Assembly (NCBI GenBank): GCA_963756715.1
Contig: CAVWOV010000019.1
Coordinates: forward strand, 372,001 to 436,000
Source: VAZQ01 sp963756715
Lineage (GTDB): Bacteria > Pseudomonadota > Alphaproteobacteria > Rhizobiales > Xanthobacteraceae
Reading direction: 5' to 3'
DNA: 64,000 nt
Program-made: the position numbers and the translations under genes
Shown here: positions 18,453-29,173 of the stretch, in pieces
Layout: each line of letters begins with the position of its first letter
Position numbering within the stretch: position 1 is the stretch's first letter
Notes under the pieces: generated by a model
What the model was told of the DNA's origin: nothing
Database searches by the model: none
The model's input: the letters and a program-made list of their open reading frames with translations, nothing else

Positions 18453-20192
18453 ATGACCGGCGTTTTGTCTCGCCACGATCCGGATCGGCCGACGGATCAC
18501 ACGCCCATCCTGATCGTCGGCGCCGGTCCGGTCGGCCTCGCGCTGGCGGGCGACCTCGGCTGGCGCGGCCTCAACTGCACGTTGATCGAAAAGACCGACG
18601 GCGCCATTGAGCAGCCGCGGATGGACATCGTCGGCCCGCGCACCATGGAATTCTGCCGGCGCTGGGGCATCGCGGACTGGGTGCGGGATGCACCCTATCC
18701 GGGTGATTATCGGCAGGACTGCATCTACGTCACGTCGCTCGACGGCTACGAGCTTGGACGCGAGCCGTTCCCCGGACGCGCGCAGGAAAAATGCCCGCCG
18801 CAGAGCCCGCAGAAACGCGAGCGCGTGCCGCAGGATATGTTCGACCCGATCCTGCAGCGCTTCGTCCGCACCTTCCCGCATGTGGACCTGCGCTACTCGA
18901 CTGAGTTGCTCGGGTTCGCGGAGACCGCGGATGCGGTGATCGCGACCGTGCGCGACAATCTCACAGGCGCAGTCCGGACAATTTCGGCCGATTATTTGAT
19001 CGGCACCGATGGCGGCGCCAGTCTGGTGCGCGAGCGCACCGGCATTACGATGAGCGGTAATCCGGCGCTCACCTACACGACCAACGTGATGTTCCGCTGC
19101 GTCGGCTTCTCGACCCTGCACAACTTCAACAAAGGATACCGCTTTATCTTCATCGGGCCGGAAGGGACCTGGCTCACGATCGTGGCGATCAACGGCGGCG
19201 ACCGCTATCGCATGTCGATCGTGGGTTCGGCCGACAAGGTGAGCCATGCGGAGGACGACATTCGCGCGGCATTGCGCCGCGCCGCTGGCCGCGACTTCGA
19301 CTATGAGATTCTCTCGGTCATGCGCTGGGTGCGGCGCGAGCTGGTGGCGGACAGCTACGGCAGCAAGCGCGTGTTTATTGCCGGTGACGCCGCGCACCTG
19401 ATGTCGCCGACCGGCGGCTTCGGAATGAACACCGGCATCCAGGATGCGGTGGATCTCGGGTGGAAGCTCGAAGCCAATATCCGCGGCTGGGGCGGCGCGG
19501 AACTGCTGCGCTCCTACGAGGCCGAACGCCGGCCGGTCGCGGTGCGAAATGTCAACGAGGCGAGTTCGAATTTGGTACGCATGCTGTCGACGCGAGAGCG
19601 GCGGCCACCGCCGGCGATCTTCGAGCCGGGACCGGAGGGTGACGCGGCACGCCGGGAGTATGGCGCCTGGTTCACCGCCACCATGAAGCACGAGTGGTAC
19701 ACGCTCGGATTTCATCTCGGCTACCGCTATGAGGGCTCGCCTGTCATCTGGCCGGACGGCACGCCCGAGCCGCCGCTCGAAACCTCGACCTACACGCAGA
19801 CCGCACGGCCCGGCCACCGCGCGCCCCACGTCTTTCTGCCGGATGGCCGCTCGACCCTCGACCTGTTCGGCCGCGGCTTCGTGCTGCTCCGGCTTGGCCG
19901 CGACCCGCCGAGCGGCGAGCGCATCCGCGCCGCCGCCGGCTCAGCCGGTGTTCCCTTGCAGGTGATCAATCTCGATCAGTTGGAGGTCACCGCGCTCTAC
20001 CAGAACCGGCTCGTATTGGTGCGGCCAGACGGCCACGTGGCCTGGCGCGCCGATGTGGAACCGGATGACGCCTGTGCGGTGATTGATCTCGTGCGCGGGG
20101 CACGCAGCTACGCTAAAGTGGCGGAGCAATCTGATCACAATAACAACAGTGCAATGGCAGCCGAGCACGCTGTCAGGACCACGGGAGGCTAG
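18453..20192 (+). CDS. FAD-dependent aromatic ring monooxygenase (MhpA/PheA type)
   Basis: A 579-residue class A flavoprotein hydroxylase. The N-terminal FAD motif is I-L-I-V-G-A-G-P-V-G-L-A, and the second FAD motif G-D-A-A-H-L-M-S-P-T-G-G-F-G-M-N-T-G is present at about residue 310. The C-terminal part, about 130 residues, has the thioredoxin-like fold usual for phenol and 3-(3-hydroxyphenyl)propionate hydroxylases. I choose the ATG at 18453 because GGAAAGGA precedes it. Such enzymes use NAD(P)H and oxygen to hydroxylate phenolic acids. The bicupin ring-cleavage gene follows after 3 bases, suggesting hydroxylation then ring opening. Confidence 0.88.
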   Translation: MTGVLSRHDPDRPTDHTPILIVGAGPVGLALAGDLGWRGLNCTLIEKTDGAIEQPRMDIVGPRTMEFCRRWGIADWVRDAPYPGDYRQDCIYVTSLDGYELGREPFPGRAQEKCPPQSPQKRERVPQDMFDPILQRFVRTFPHVDLRYSTELLGFAETADAVIATVRDNLTGAVRTISADYLIGTDGGASLVRERTGITMSGNPALTYTTNVMFRCVGFSTLHNFNKGYRFIFIGPEGTWLTIVAINGGDRYRMSIVGSADKVSHAEDDIRAALRRAAGRDFDYEILSVMRWVRRELVADSYGSKRVFIAGDAAHLMSPTGGFGMNTGIQDAVDLGWKLEANIRGWGGAELLRSYEAERRPVAVRNVNEASSNLVRMLSTRERRPPPAIFEPGPEGDAARREYGAWFTATMKHEWYTLGFHLGYRYEGSPVIWPDGTPEPPLETSTYTQTARPGHRAPHVFLPDGRSTLDLFGRGFVLLRLGRDPPSGERIRAAAGSAGVPLQVINLDQLEVTALYQNRLVLVRPDGHVAWRADVEPDDACAVIDLVRGARSYAKVAEQSDHNNNSAMAAEHAVRTTGG

Positions 20193-20195
20193 GCC

Positions 20196-21104
20196 ATGAA
20201 CCAGGATATTCACGCCCCGTTTTACGGCGAACTCGGCCGCCAGAGCTTCTCGCCGGGCTGGGCCCGGCCGGAGGCCAGCATGTGGCCCACGCCACGGCCG
20301 AAATTCAAACCGGCGATCTGGCGCTACGCCTCTGCCAAGGCAGCGCTCGACCAGGCGGGTGACTTTGTTCCGGTCGAGCAGGCCGAACGGCGCAACCTCA
20401 TCATGGTCAATCCGATCGAGGACAACATCTACGCCACCAGCCGCAACATCGTGTCGGCCTATCAGATGGTGAAGGCGGGCGAGAAGGCGCGTTCGCACCG
20501 CCACACCGCCGCTGCGCTACGGCTCGTGGTCGACGCAAAGCCCGGCACCTACACGGTCGTCGATGGCGCCCGCGTGGACATGCTGCCGGGCGACGTGGTG
20601 CTGACCCCGGCCTGGTGCTGGCACGGACACGCCAACGAGAGCGATGGCACGAGCTACTGGATCGATTTCCTCGACGTTCCGTTCGTGCAGCATTCGGAGG
20701 CGATGTTCTTCGAGCCCAATCCGGCAGGGTTCGAAAAGATCACCAGGAATGGGCCTTCGCCCTATCGCATCCCGGCGCGCGACGCCCTGGGGCCGGGCCA
20801 TGACGCCAAGGTGGTCGAGATCGCCAAGGACGCACTGCCGACGATCGGACTTCATCTCATCCGGTTGCCCGCCCACGGGCGGCACGAGACGCCCAAGACG
20901 ACGGTCAACAATCTCTATTCGGTGATCAGCGGCCGCGCGCGCATCGAAATCGAAGGCGGCATGAACGAAAGCCTTGCGGTTGGCGACGTGATCACGGTGC
21001 CGTGTTGGCACGCGCATTCGATTGCAGCGGAGGCCGATACCGTCCTGCTGCGCGTCTCCGACGAGCCGCTACTGCAAAAGACTGGGCTGGTGCGAACCGC
21101 CTGA
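20196..21104 (+). CDS. Gentisate 1,2-dioxygenase-like bicupin
   Basis: A 302-residue double-cupin protein. The first cupin shows S-H-R-H-T-A-A-A-L-R-L-V-V and the second P-C-W-H-A-H-S-I near the C-terminus, as in gentisate or salicylate 1,2-dioxygenases, which open the ring of hydroxylated benzoates with Fe(II). It is only 3 bases after the monooxygenase stop, so the two are coupled. With FAH-family enzymes near, a route of hydroxylation, ring fission and hydrolysis is plausible. The length is shorter than classical gentisate dioxygenases (about 350), so the substrate may differ. Confidence 0.8.
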   Translation: MNQDIHAPFYGELGRQSFSPGWARPEASMWPTPRPKFKPAIWRYASAKAALDQAGDFVPVEQAERRNLIMVNPIEDNIYATSRNIVSAYQMVKAGEKARSHRHTAAALRLVVDAKPGTYTVVDGARVDMLPGDVVLTPAWCWHGHANESDGTSYWIDFLDVPFVQHSEAMFFEPNPAGFEKITRNGPSPYRIPARDALGPGHDAKVVEIAKDALPTIGLHLIRLPAHGRHETPKTTVNNLYSVISGRARIEIEGGMNESLAVGDVITVPCWHAHSIAAEADTVLLRVSDEPLLQKTGLVRTA

Positions 21105-21145
21105 CGCGTGCTCTTTCCGCGTCATGCCCGGCCTTGGCCAGCGCA

Positions 21146-21773
21146 CTATTTCGCTCCCAGTCCGCCCTTCAGCTCGATGAAACGGACGATGTCGTCGACA
21201 GACCTGGCCGGTGCGCAGATTGCTGAAGACAAATGGCCGGGTGCCGCGCATGCGCTTGGCGTCGCGCTCCATGACGTCGAGCGAGGCGCCGACGTAGGGA
21301 GCGAGATCGATCTTGTTGATGACCAGCAGATCGGAGCGGGTGATGCCGGGACCGCCCTTCGACGGAATCTTGTCGCCGGCCGCAACGTCGATCACGTAGA
21401 TCGTCAGATCGGCAAGCTCCGGAGAAAACGTCGCGGCCAGATTGTCGCCGCCCGACTCGATCAGGATCAGGTCGAGCGCAGGAAACTTCCGGCGCATGTC
21501 GGCGACCGCCGCGAGATTGATCGAGGCGTCTTCGCGGATCGCGGTATGCGGGCAGCCGCCGGTCTCGACGCCCGCGATGCGCTCCGGCGCGAGCGCGCCG
21601 CTGCGCACCAGATAGTCGGCGTCCCATTTGGTGTAGATGTCATTGGTGATGGCGGCGATCTCGTAGCGATCGCGCAACCGTTTACAGAGCGCGTCCATCA
21701 GCGCGGTCTTGCCCGATCCGACCGGGCCGCCGACGCCGACCCGCAGGGGGCCGTGGGGATTGCGCGTACTCAT
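21146..21773 (-). CDS. ureG: Urease accessory GTPase UreG (frame-disrupted near 3' end)
   Basis: UreG uses GTP to drive nickel delivery to urease in a complex with UreD, UreF and UreE. The P-loop G-V-G-G-P-V-G-S-G-K-T is near the N-terminus, followed by E-T-G-G-C-P-H-T-A-I-R with the conserved C-P-H nickel motif and I-E-S-G-G-D-N-L-A-A-T-F. Its ATG overlaps the ureF stop by 4 bases. One extra base at about 21199-21205 breaks the frame after R-T-G-Q; in the shifted frame the C-terminus V-D-D-I-V-R-F-I-E-L-K-G-G is family-like. Corrected length is 208 residues, normal for UreG. Confidence 0.88.
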
Positions 21774-22633
21774 GACCGGAATAGCCTCGTGTATTGTGTC
21801 TCGTGCCGCATGCTGGCGATATCGGCGCGAAACGCAGCACCGCCGACCTCCGCAAGCGGCGTCGCCAGCGCGCGCTCCGCGCAGGCCGCTACCACTGTTT
21901 CCAGCGCCGCCAGGACGCGCTGGCCGTCGGTTTGACCGAGCGGCACGAGCCGCACACCGGCCGAGATCAGCGCCGCGGCAAGCGCATGCAGATAGGCGGC
22001 GAGCGCCGGCGTCAATGGAATGGCATGACCGGCGCAGGCCACGCCGGCTGCCACCGGCAGCGTCACTTCGGGGAGCGCGGCCAGCCGCTCGACCGCCGGA
22101 CACGGCCAGGCCGCCCGCGTCGTATCGAGGAAGGCGCGGCCCTGCGCGGTGGTTTCGAGATGGCGCTCTTTCGATGAGGCAAAGGCCGCCGACAATTCTG
22201 CGACCGACGCAATGGCGCTTGCGTCGGCGTCAGCCGCGGCACGATACGCATGGGCGAAGAACACCGCGTCGCAAAACCCGTTGCCCTCGCCGATCATCAC
22301 CGCAAGCCAGTCCCTCAATGTTGCGGCGTCGCGAATGTCGCCGGCCTCTACCGCCCACTCGATGCCGCTCGAATACGAGAACGCGCCGATCGGGTACGAC
22401 GGCGACAGCCACGCCATCAGCCGGTAGAGCGCGGCAGGATCGAACTGAGGCTCGCACGCCGAACTCGACCTCGTGGCATGTGAAAGGTCTCTCCGGTCAT
22501 TCCCGCGCAAGCGGGAATCCAGTCTCTTCTTGGAATCTTCATTCGCGGCGGCGACAGCTCGGGGTCCCCGCTTGCGCGGGGACGAGCGGAGGAGAGAGCG
22601 CGGGTTGGTTTTGCGGATGCGGACCTTAGCCAT
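21770..22633 (-). CDS. ureF: Urease accessory protein UreF with a repeat-encoded N-terminal insert
   Basis: UreF bridges UreD and UreG in the urease activation complex. The family part starts at P-A-A-L-Y-R-L-M-A-W-L-S-P-S-Y-P-I-G-A-F and ends E-T-Q-Y-T-R-L-F-R-S. Before it are about 60 residues; residues 15-47 are the in-frame translation of a dispersed palindromic repeat (R-K-R-G-P-R and L-D-S-R-L-R-G-N-D). The total of 287 residues compares with about 230-245 normally. The start codon overlaps the end of ureE by 8 bases; a later start would have to lie beyond the repeat, where I see no good site. Whether the insert is tolerated is unknown. Confidence 0.85.
   Translation of the reverse strand: MAKVRIRKTNPRSLLRSSPRKRGPRAVAAANEDSKKRLDSRLRGNDRRDLSHATRSSSACEPQFDPAALYRLMAWLSPSYPIGAFSYSSGIEWAVEAGDIRDAATLRDWLAVMIGEGNGFCDAVFFAHAYRAAADADASAIASVAELSAAFASSKERHLETTAQGRAFLDTTRAAWPCPAVERLAALPEVTLPVAAGVACAGHAIPLTPALAAYLHALAAALISAGVRLVPLGQTDGQRVLAALETVVAACAERALATPLAEVGGAAFRADIASMRHETQYTRLFRS
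22494..22590. repeat. Palindromic repeat inserted within ureF
   Basis: Two perfect hairpins bound the element: ATTCCCGC-GCAA-GCGGGAAT on one side and GTCCCCGC-TTGC-GCGGGGAC on the other. This is a widespread alphaproteobacterial intergenic repeat. Its unusual feature here is that it lies inside a coding frame without creating a stop, adding about 33 codons. Confidence 0.85.
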
Positions 22634-23090
22634 CGCCGCCTCCCCCGATGTGCGGGTGTGCCGCATAGGCACCGGGCTCCGGATCGAACGGTGCCTCGAC
22701 CGGCGTGAGCTGCGCGCCAAGCCCGCGCAGCATGGCTTCGAGCACATGGTCGCGGCGTATGCGCAGCCGGTCCCCGGCCACCTGCATGTCGGTATGACGG
22801 TTGCCGATGTGCCAGGCGAGCCGCGCCAGTTCGTGCGGGGTGCGCGCCGCAATCTCGATCAATGGCTCGGGCTTGCCGGTGACCCGGATCACCGAGCCGT
22901 CATCGAGTACCAGCCCGTCGCCGTCGCGCAGCGCCACCGCCTGCGGCAGATCGAGCAGGAAGATCGTGCCGCGCTCGCCGGTCAGCACGACCCGGCGGCG
23001 GTGGCGTTCGCCGGCGTCGAGCACAACGCGGTCGATCGCAGCTTTCGCGTCCCAGCAACCGGCCGAACGAGTCTGGGACGCGCGCTTCAT
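22626..23090 (-). CDS. ureE: Urease nickel metallochaperone UreE
   Basis: A 154-residue UreE, which carries Ni(II) to the urease activation complex. The peptide-binding N-domain contains R-R-R-V-V-L-T-G-E-R-G-T. The metal-binding domain includes W-H-I-G-N-R-H-T-D-M-Q with the conserved histidine. The C-terminal tail has only a few histidines (A-H-P-H-I-G), unlike the long His tails of enterobacterial forms. It begins immediately after the ureC stop with no gap and its end overlaps ureF. Confidence 0.9.
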   Translation of the reverse strand: MKRASQTRSAGCWDAKAAIDRVVLDAGERHRRRVVLTGERGTIFLLDLPQAVALRDGDGLVLDDGSVIRVTGKPEPLIEIAARTPHELARLAWHIGNRHTDMQVAGDRLRIRRDHVLEAMLRGLGAQLTPVEAPFDPEPGAYAAHPHIGGGGDG

Positions 23091-24801
<1,711 letters not shown>

Positions 24802-24810
24802 GTGGGGCCC

Positions 24811-25866
24811 TCAGGCGACATTCGAGAGTGCATGTTTGAAGTGGGCGGCGGGCTTCGGCGGGTTGGTCAGCGCCACCTCGGCGTCGCGGTAACCCGCCTC
24901 GATCCGGCGTTCAATGCTGGCCATCGAGAAGTCGGCCGAACTCGATACCGGCTCTGGCTCGTTATTGGAGATCGGAATGATGTTCTCGAACACCCGGTAC
25001 TTCGCCAGATCGGCGAACTCGGGACGCTGAAGGACGGACTTCACGTCGCCGGCCGGCACACCCTGCAGCTCCTCGATCACCGCGATCATCTTGTTGATCT
25101 TGCGCGCGACCGCAACGTCCTTCTCGGTCTTGTTAGCGAACTGCAGCTCGGTCATCCGGTCCCAGACGTCGACCATGGTCCTGGGGATGGCGCCTTTGTT
25201 CGGAAACAGATTGACGACGATGACCCGCGTATCCGCAGCATCGCCGGGGGCTATCAGCTTAAGCAGCGAAGACAATGGCGTATTGTCGAACAGACCACCG
25301 TCCCAGAACAAGCGATCGCCGATCGGTTGTGCGGGGTAACTCGGCGGCAGGCTGCCGCTCGCGATCAAATGGTCTAGCGTGATCGGATCAGCCGGATTGT
25401 CGTTGCGAAACTCCGCGATCTCTCCGCTTTCGACATCAGTCGCAGTGACCACGAGCTTCACGTCAGACTTTGCGATGGTGTCGAAGCAAACATAGCGCTC
25501 TAGCGTCTTCTTGATCGGGCGCAGCTCGTAGAAGTTTGTCCAGAACGGCAGGCCGACATAGTCGAGCCGCGGCGAATAGAACGCGCGGTTACCGAAATAG
25601 GCGAGATATTTCTCGGCGTCGGGCGGCAGCAGCGAGGAATGGAAGACCGTCAGGTCCTCCCAGAACGCCTGTAGCTTAGGGACCGGGTTGTCCGGATGGC
25701 TGGCGACGATCGCGGCGGTGAACGCGCCGATCGATACGCCCGAGATGCACGATGGCCGAAACCCCGGCTCCGACTCGTAGATGTACTTGAGCGCGCCGAG
25801 CGCGTAGGCGCCAAGCGCACCGCCGCCCTGGAGCGCGATCGCGGTCTTGCGGGTGGACTGCACCAT
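24811..25866 (-). CDS. Patatin-like phospholipase with DUF3734-type C-terminus
   Basis: A 351-residue patatin-fold acyl hydrolase. The oxyanion loop G-G-G-A-L-G-A-Y, the nucleophile motif G-V-S-I-G-A-F and the catalytic dyad aspartate in D-G-G-L-F-D-N-T are present. The C-terminal third matches my memory of the DUF3734 extension found on many alphaproteobacterial patatins. Such proteins act on membrane lipids or polyhydroxyalkanoate-related acyl esters; no signal peptide is visible. It lies inside the urease operon, 9 bases before ureC and 22 after ureB, so it must be co-transcribed, but no link to urease is known to me. Confidence 0.88.
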   Translation of the reverse strand: MVQSTRKTAIALQGGGALGAYALGALKYIYESEPGFRPSCISGVSIGAFTAAIVASHPDNPVPKLQAFWEDLTVFHSSLLPPDAEKYLAYFGNRAFYSPRLDYVGLPFWTNFYELRPIKKTLERYVCFDTIAKSDVKLVVTATDVESGEIAEFRNDNPADPITLDHLIASGSLPPSYPAQPIGDRLFWDGGLFDNTPLSSLLKLIAPGDAADTRVIVVNLFPNKGAIPRTMVDVWDRMTELQFANKTEKDVAVARKINKMIAVIEELQGVPAGDVKSVLQRPEFADLAKYRVFENIIPISNNEPEPVSSSADFSMASIERRIEAGYRDAEVALTNPPKPAAHFKHALSNVA

Positions 25867-25888
25867 GCGAACCTCCGATCGATCTCGA

Positions 25889-26194
25889 TCAAAGCTTGCC
25901 CATCACGTCCTGCCGGAAGCCATAGACCATCCGCTTGCCGGCGAGCGCGACCAGCATGACGTCGCGGCTCTGGCCTGGCTCGAAACGCACGGCTGTTCCC
26001 GCGGCGATATTGAGTCTCATGCCGCGCGCCGCCTTGCGGTCGAACTTCAGCGCCGGGTTGGTCTCGAAGAAATGATAGTGCGAGCCGACCTGGATCGGCC
26101 GGTCGCCGGTATTGGTGACGGTGAGCGTCGCGGTCTTGCGGCCGGCATTGATCTCGATCTCGCCGTCCTGGATGAACATCTCGCCGGGGATCAT
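25889..26194 (-). CDS. ureB: Urease beta subunit UreB
   Basis: A 101-residue structural subunit of urease, non-catalytic. The family start M-I-P-G-E and the segments T-G-D-R-P-I-Q-V-G-S-H-Y-H-F-F-E and M-R-L-N-I-A-A-G-T-A-V-R-F-E-P-G are clear. It is normal in length and separate from ureA, as in rhizobia. A dispersed repeat of about 100 bases lies between it and ureA, and a patatin-like gene follows in place of ureC. Confidence 0.95.
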   Translation of the reverse strand: MIPGEMFIQDGEIEINAGRKTATLTVTNTGDRPIQVGSHYHFFETNPALKFDRKAARGMRLNIAAGTAVRFEPGQSRDVMLVALAGKRMVYGFRQDVMGKL

Positions 26195-26212
26195 GGGTGC
26201 CTCGCTTGCTTT

Positions 26213-26318
26213 CGCGTCATTCCGGGGCGCGCCAAAGGCGCGAACCCGGAATCCGCACGTCCTTCCCGTGGTCTGGATTCCGGGGCCGGCCCTTCAGGCC
26301 GTCCCGGAATGACGATAG
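26213..26318. repeat. Dispersed palindromic repeat between ureA and ureB
   Basis: The element begins CGTCATTCCGGGGCG and ends near its complement in CCGTCCCGGAATGACG, with a second internal inverted pair around GGATTCCGGG. It matches a common class of alphaproteobacterial intergenic repeats. It fills almost all of the gap between two urease structural genes and does not enter either coding sequence. Confidence 0.75.
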
Positions 26319-26341
26319 TCCCGGACCGCCTCGCAAATCGC

Positions 26342-26644
26342 TCATCGGATCGGCTCGTGCACGGTGACAAGCTTGGTGCCGTCTGGGAACGTCGCCTCGA
26401 CCTGAATCTCGACGATCATTTCCGGGATACCGTCCATCACCTGCGCGCGCGTCAGCACATGCGCGCCCGCCTCCATCAGTTCGGCCACGGTCCGGCCGTC
26501 GCGCGCGCCCTCGACGATGAAGTCGGTGATCAGCGCCACTGCCTCCGGATGATTAAGCTTGACGCCGCGTTCGAGACGACGCCGTGCCACCACGGCCGCC
26601 ATCGCGACTAGGAGCTTATCCTTTTCTCGCGGAGTGAGGTTCAT
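26342..26644 (-). CDS. ureA: Urease gamma subunit UreA
   Basis: A 100-residue structural subunit with the family pattern M-N-L-T-P-R-E-K-D-K-L-L and L-N-H-P-E-A-V-A-L-I-T-D near residue 30, and the C-terminal V-Q-V-E-A-T-F-P-D-G-T-K-L-V-T-V-H-E-P-I-like end. It follows ureD by 31 bases. Length and motifs are normal. Confidence 0.95.
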   Translation of the reverse strand: MNLTPREKDKLLVAMAAVVARRRLERGVKLNHPEAVALITDFIVEGARDGRTVAELMEAGAHVLTRAQVMDGIPEMIVEIQVEATFPDGTKLVTVHEPIR

Positions 26645-26675
26645 TGATCGACCTTATTCCAGTCCTGCCCAGCCG

Positions 26676-27497
<822 letters not shown>

Positions 27498-27534
27498 CGC
27501 GAACAAGGGCCGTTCCCTCCTCAAACGATTCAAA

Positions 27535-28230
27535 CTATAGCGCCAGCGCCCGGCGCAGCGCCGCTTCGTCCATGGTGTCGCGGCTGCACGAGTACACGAT
27601 CGCCCCGCGGTCCATCGCGACGAAATTGTCGCCAAGCTCCTGCGCAAAGTCGAGATACTGCTCGACCAGAACGACCGCGATCTTACCGAGATTGCGCAAA
27701 TATGAAATGGCGCGGCCAATATCCTTGATGATCGAGGGCTGAATGCCCTCCGTCGGCTCATCCAGCAGCAGCACCCGCGGACGCATCACCAGGGCCCGGC
27801 CGATCGCAAGCTGCTGCTGCTGGCCACCGGAGAGATCGCCGCCCCGCCGGCGCAGCATCCCGTTGAGCACCGGAAACAGCGAAAAGACATCGTCCGGAAT
27901 CGTGCGGTCTTCGCGATTGAGCGGCGCAAAGCCGGTCTTGAGATTTTCCTCCACGGTCAGCAGCGGAAAGATTTCGCGGCCCTGCGGCACATAGGCGACG
28001 CCACGACGCGCGCGCTCGTCGGGCTTAAGCCGGGTCAGGTCGCCGCCGTCGAGGGTGATCGAGCCCTTGCTGACCGCATGCTGTCCGGCCAGTGCATCGA
28101 GCAGGCTGGTCTTGCCGACGCCGTTTCGTCCAAGCACACACGTCACCTTGCCGGGTTCGGCCGTGAGCGAAACCGCGCGCAACGCCTGGGCGGCGCCGTA
28201 GTGCAGATCGATGGCGTTCACTTCGAGCAT
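27535..28230 (-). CDS. urtE: Urea ABC transporter ATPase UrtE
   Basis: A 231-residue ATPase of the LivF type. Walker A is G-R-N-G-V-G-K-T-S, the signature is D-L-S-G-G-Q-Q-Q-Q-L-A, and Walker B is V-L-L-L-D-E-P-T-E-G-I-Q-P, the last residues typical of UrtE rather than generic LivF. It works with UrtD at the inner membrane to power urea uptake. A palindromic repeat separates it from urtD, leaving a 187-base gap. Confidence 0.92.
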   Translation of the reverse strand: MLEVNAIDLHYGAAQALRAVSLTAEPGKVTCVLGRNGVGKTSLLDALAGQHAVSKGSITLDGGDLTRLKPDERARRGVAYVPQGREIFPLLTVEENLKTGFAPLNREDRTIPDDVFSLFPVLNGMLRRRGGDLSGGQQQQLAIGRALVMRPRVLLLDEPTEGIQPSIIKDIGRAISYLRNLGKIAVVLVEQYLDFAQELGDNFVAMDRGAIVYSCSRDTMDEAALRRALAL

Positions 28231-28273
28231 GTGGACCGTGCGTTGTAAGTTTTAAGGCGCGGCGAACCCGGTC

Positions 28274-28375
28274 GGCTCCCTCTCCCTTTGGGTGAGGGAT
28301 GGGGTGAGGGGTTACGGTCTCCCGATAGTTTGCGACCCCCCTCACCCCAACCCTCTCCCCTTCGGGGAGAGGAAG
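28274..28375. repeat. Dispersed CT-rich palindromic repeat between urtD and urtE
   Basis: The element holds a CCTCTCCCC-TTC-GGGGAGAGG hairpin and a partial partner reading CTCCCTTTGGGTGAGGG. Repeats of this type occur widely in proteobacterial genomes. It sits between two genes of a single transporter operon, so it may act as a transcription or RNA-stability element; no T tract follows, so it does not look like a full terminator. Confidence 0.75.
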
Positions 28376-28417
28376 CGCACCAAGTGCGCGTCACGGCTGA
28401 TGGCTCCGACATCTTCG

Positions 28418-29170
28418 CTAACGCCCCAAATATACTTCGACCACACGCTCGTTCTCGGAGACCTGATCGATCGTCCCTTCTGCCAGCACCGAGCCTTCGT
28501 GCAGGCACGTGACCTTGACGCCAAGCTCGCGCACGAAAGTCATGTCGTGCTCGACCACCACCACGGTTCGATCGCGGTTGATCTCCTTGAGCAGTTCGGC
28601 GGTCTGCCGCGTCTCGTTGTCGGTCATGCCGGCGACCGGTTCGTCGACCAGCATGAGCTTGGGCTCCTGCGCCAGCAGCATCCCGATCTCGAGCCACTGC
28701 TTCTGGCCATGGGACAAAGACCCCGCAATGCGATCGCGCAAGCCCGCGAGCCGGATGGTCTCCAGGACGCCGTTGATGCGGCTCGCCTCCTCGGAGGTCT
28801 CCCGCCAGAACAAGGTCTTGCGTGCGCGCCGGTCGTCCTTGAGCGCGAGACTGATGTTGTCCTCGACGGTGTGCATGTCGAAGACCGTCGGCTTCTGGAA
28901 CTTACGACCGATGCCGAGCAGTGCGATCTCGGTTTCGTCGAGGCGCGACAGGTCGTACTTGCCGTCGAAATAGGCGTCGCCGGTGTCCGGCCGCGTCTTG
29001 CCGGTGACGACGTCCATCATGGTGGTCTTGCCGGCGCCATTGGGGCCGATGATGGCGCGCATTTCGCCGGGTTCGATCGTGAACGACAGATTGTTGAGCG
29101 CCCGGAAGCCGTCGAATGAGACGTTGATGCCGTTGAGATAAAGCAGCGCCGTGGTGGTCCGGGGATCCAT
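28418..29170 (-). CDS. urtD: Urea ABC transporter ATPase UrtD
   Basis: A 250-residue LivG-type ATPase. Walker A is G-P-N-G-A-G-K-T-T, the signature S-L-S-H-G-Q-K-Q-W-L-E-I-G and Walker B L-M-L-V-D-E-P-V-A-G-M-T are all present; the S-H-G-Q-K-Q-W form is characteristic of UrtD. It starts 3 bases after the urtC stop. It pairs with UrtE beneath the UrtBC permease. Confidence 0.92.
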   Translation of the reverse strand: MDPRTTTALLYLNGINVSFDGFRALNNLSFTIEPGEMRAIIGPNGAGKTTMMDVVTGKTRPDTGDAYFDGKYDLSRLDETEIALLGIGRKFQKPTVFDMHTVEDNISLALKDDRRARKTLFWRETSEEASRINGVLETIRLAGLRDRIAGSLSHGQKQWLEIGMLLAQEPKLMLVDEPVAGMTDNETRQTAELLKEINRDRTVVVVEHDMTFVRELGVKVTCLHEGSVLAEGTIDQVSENERVVEVYLGR

Positions 29171-29173
29171 GGA

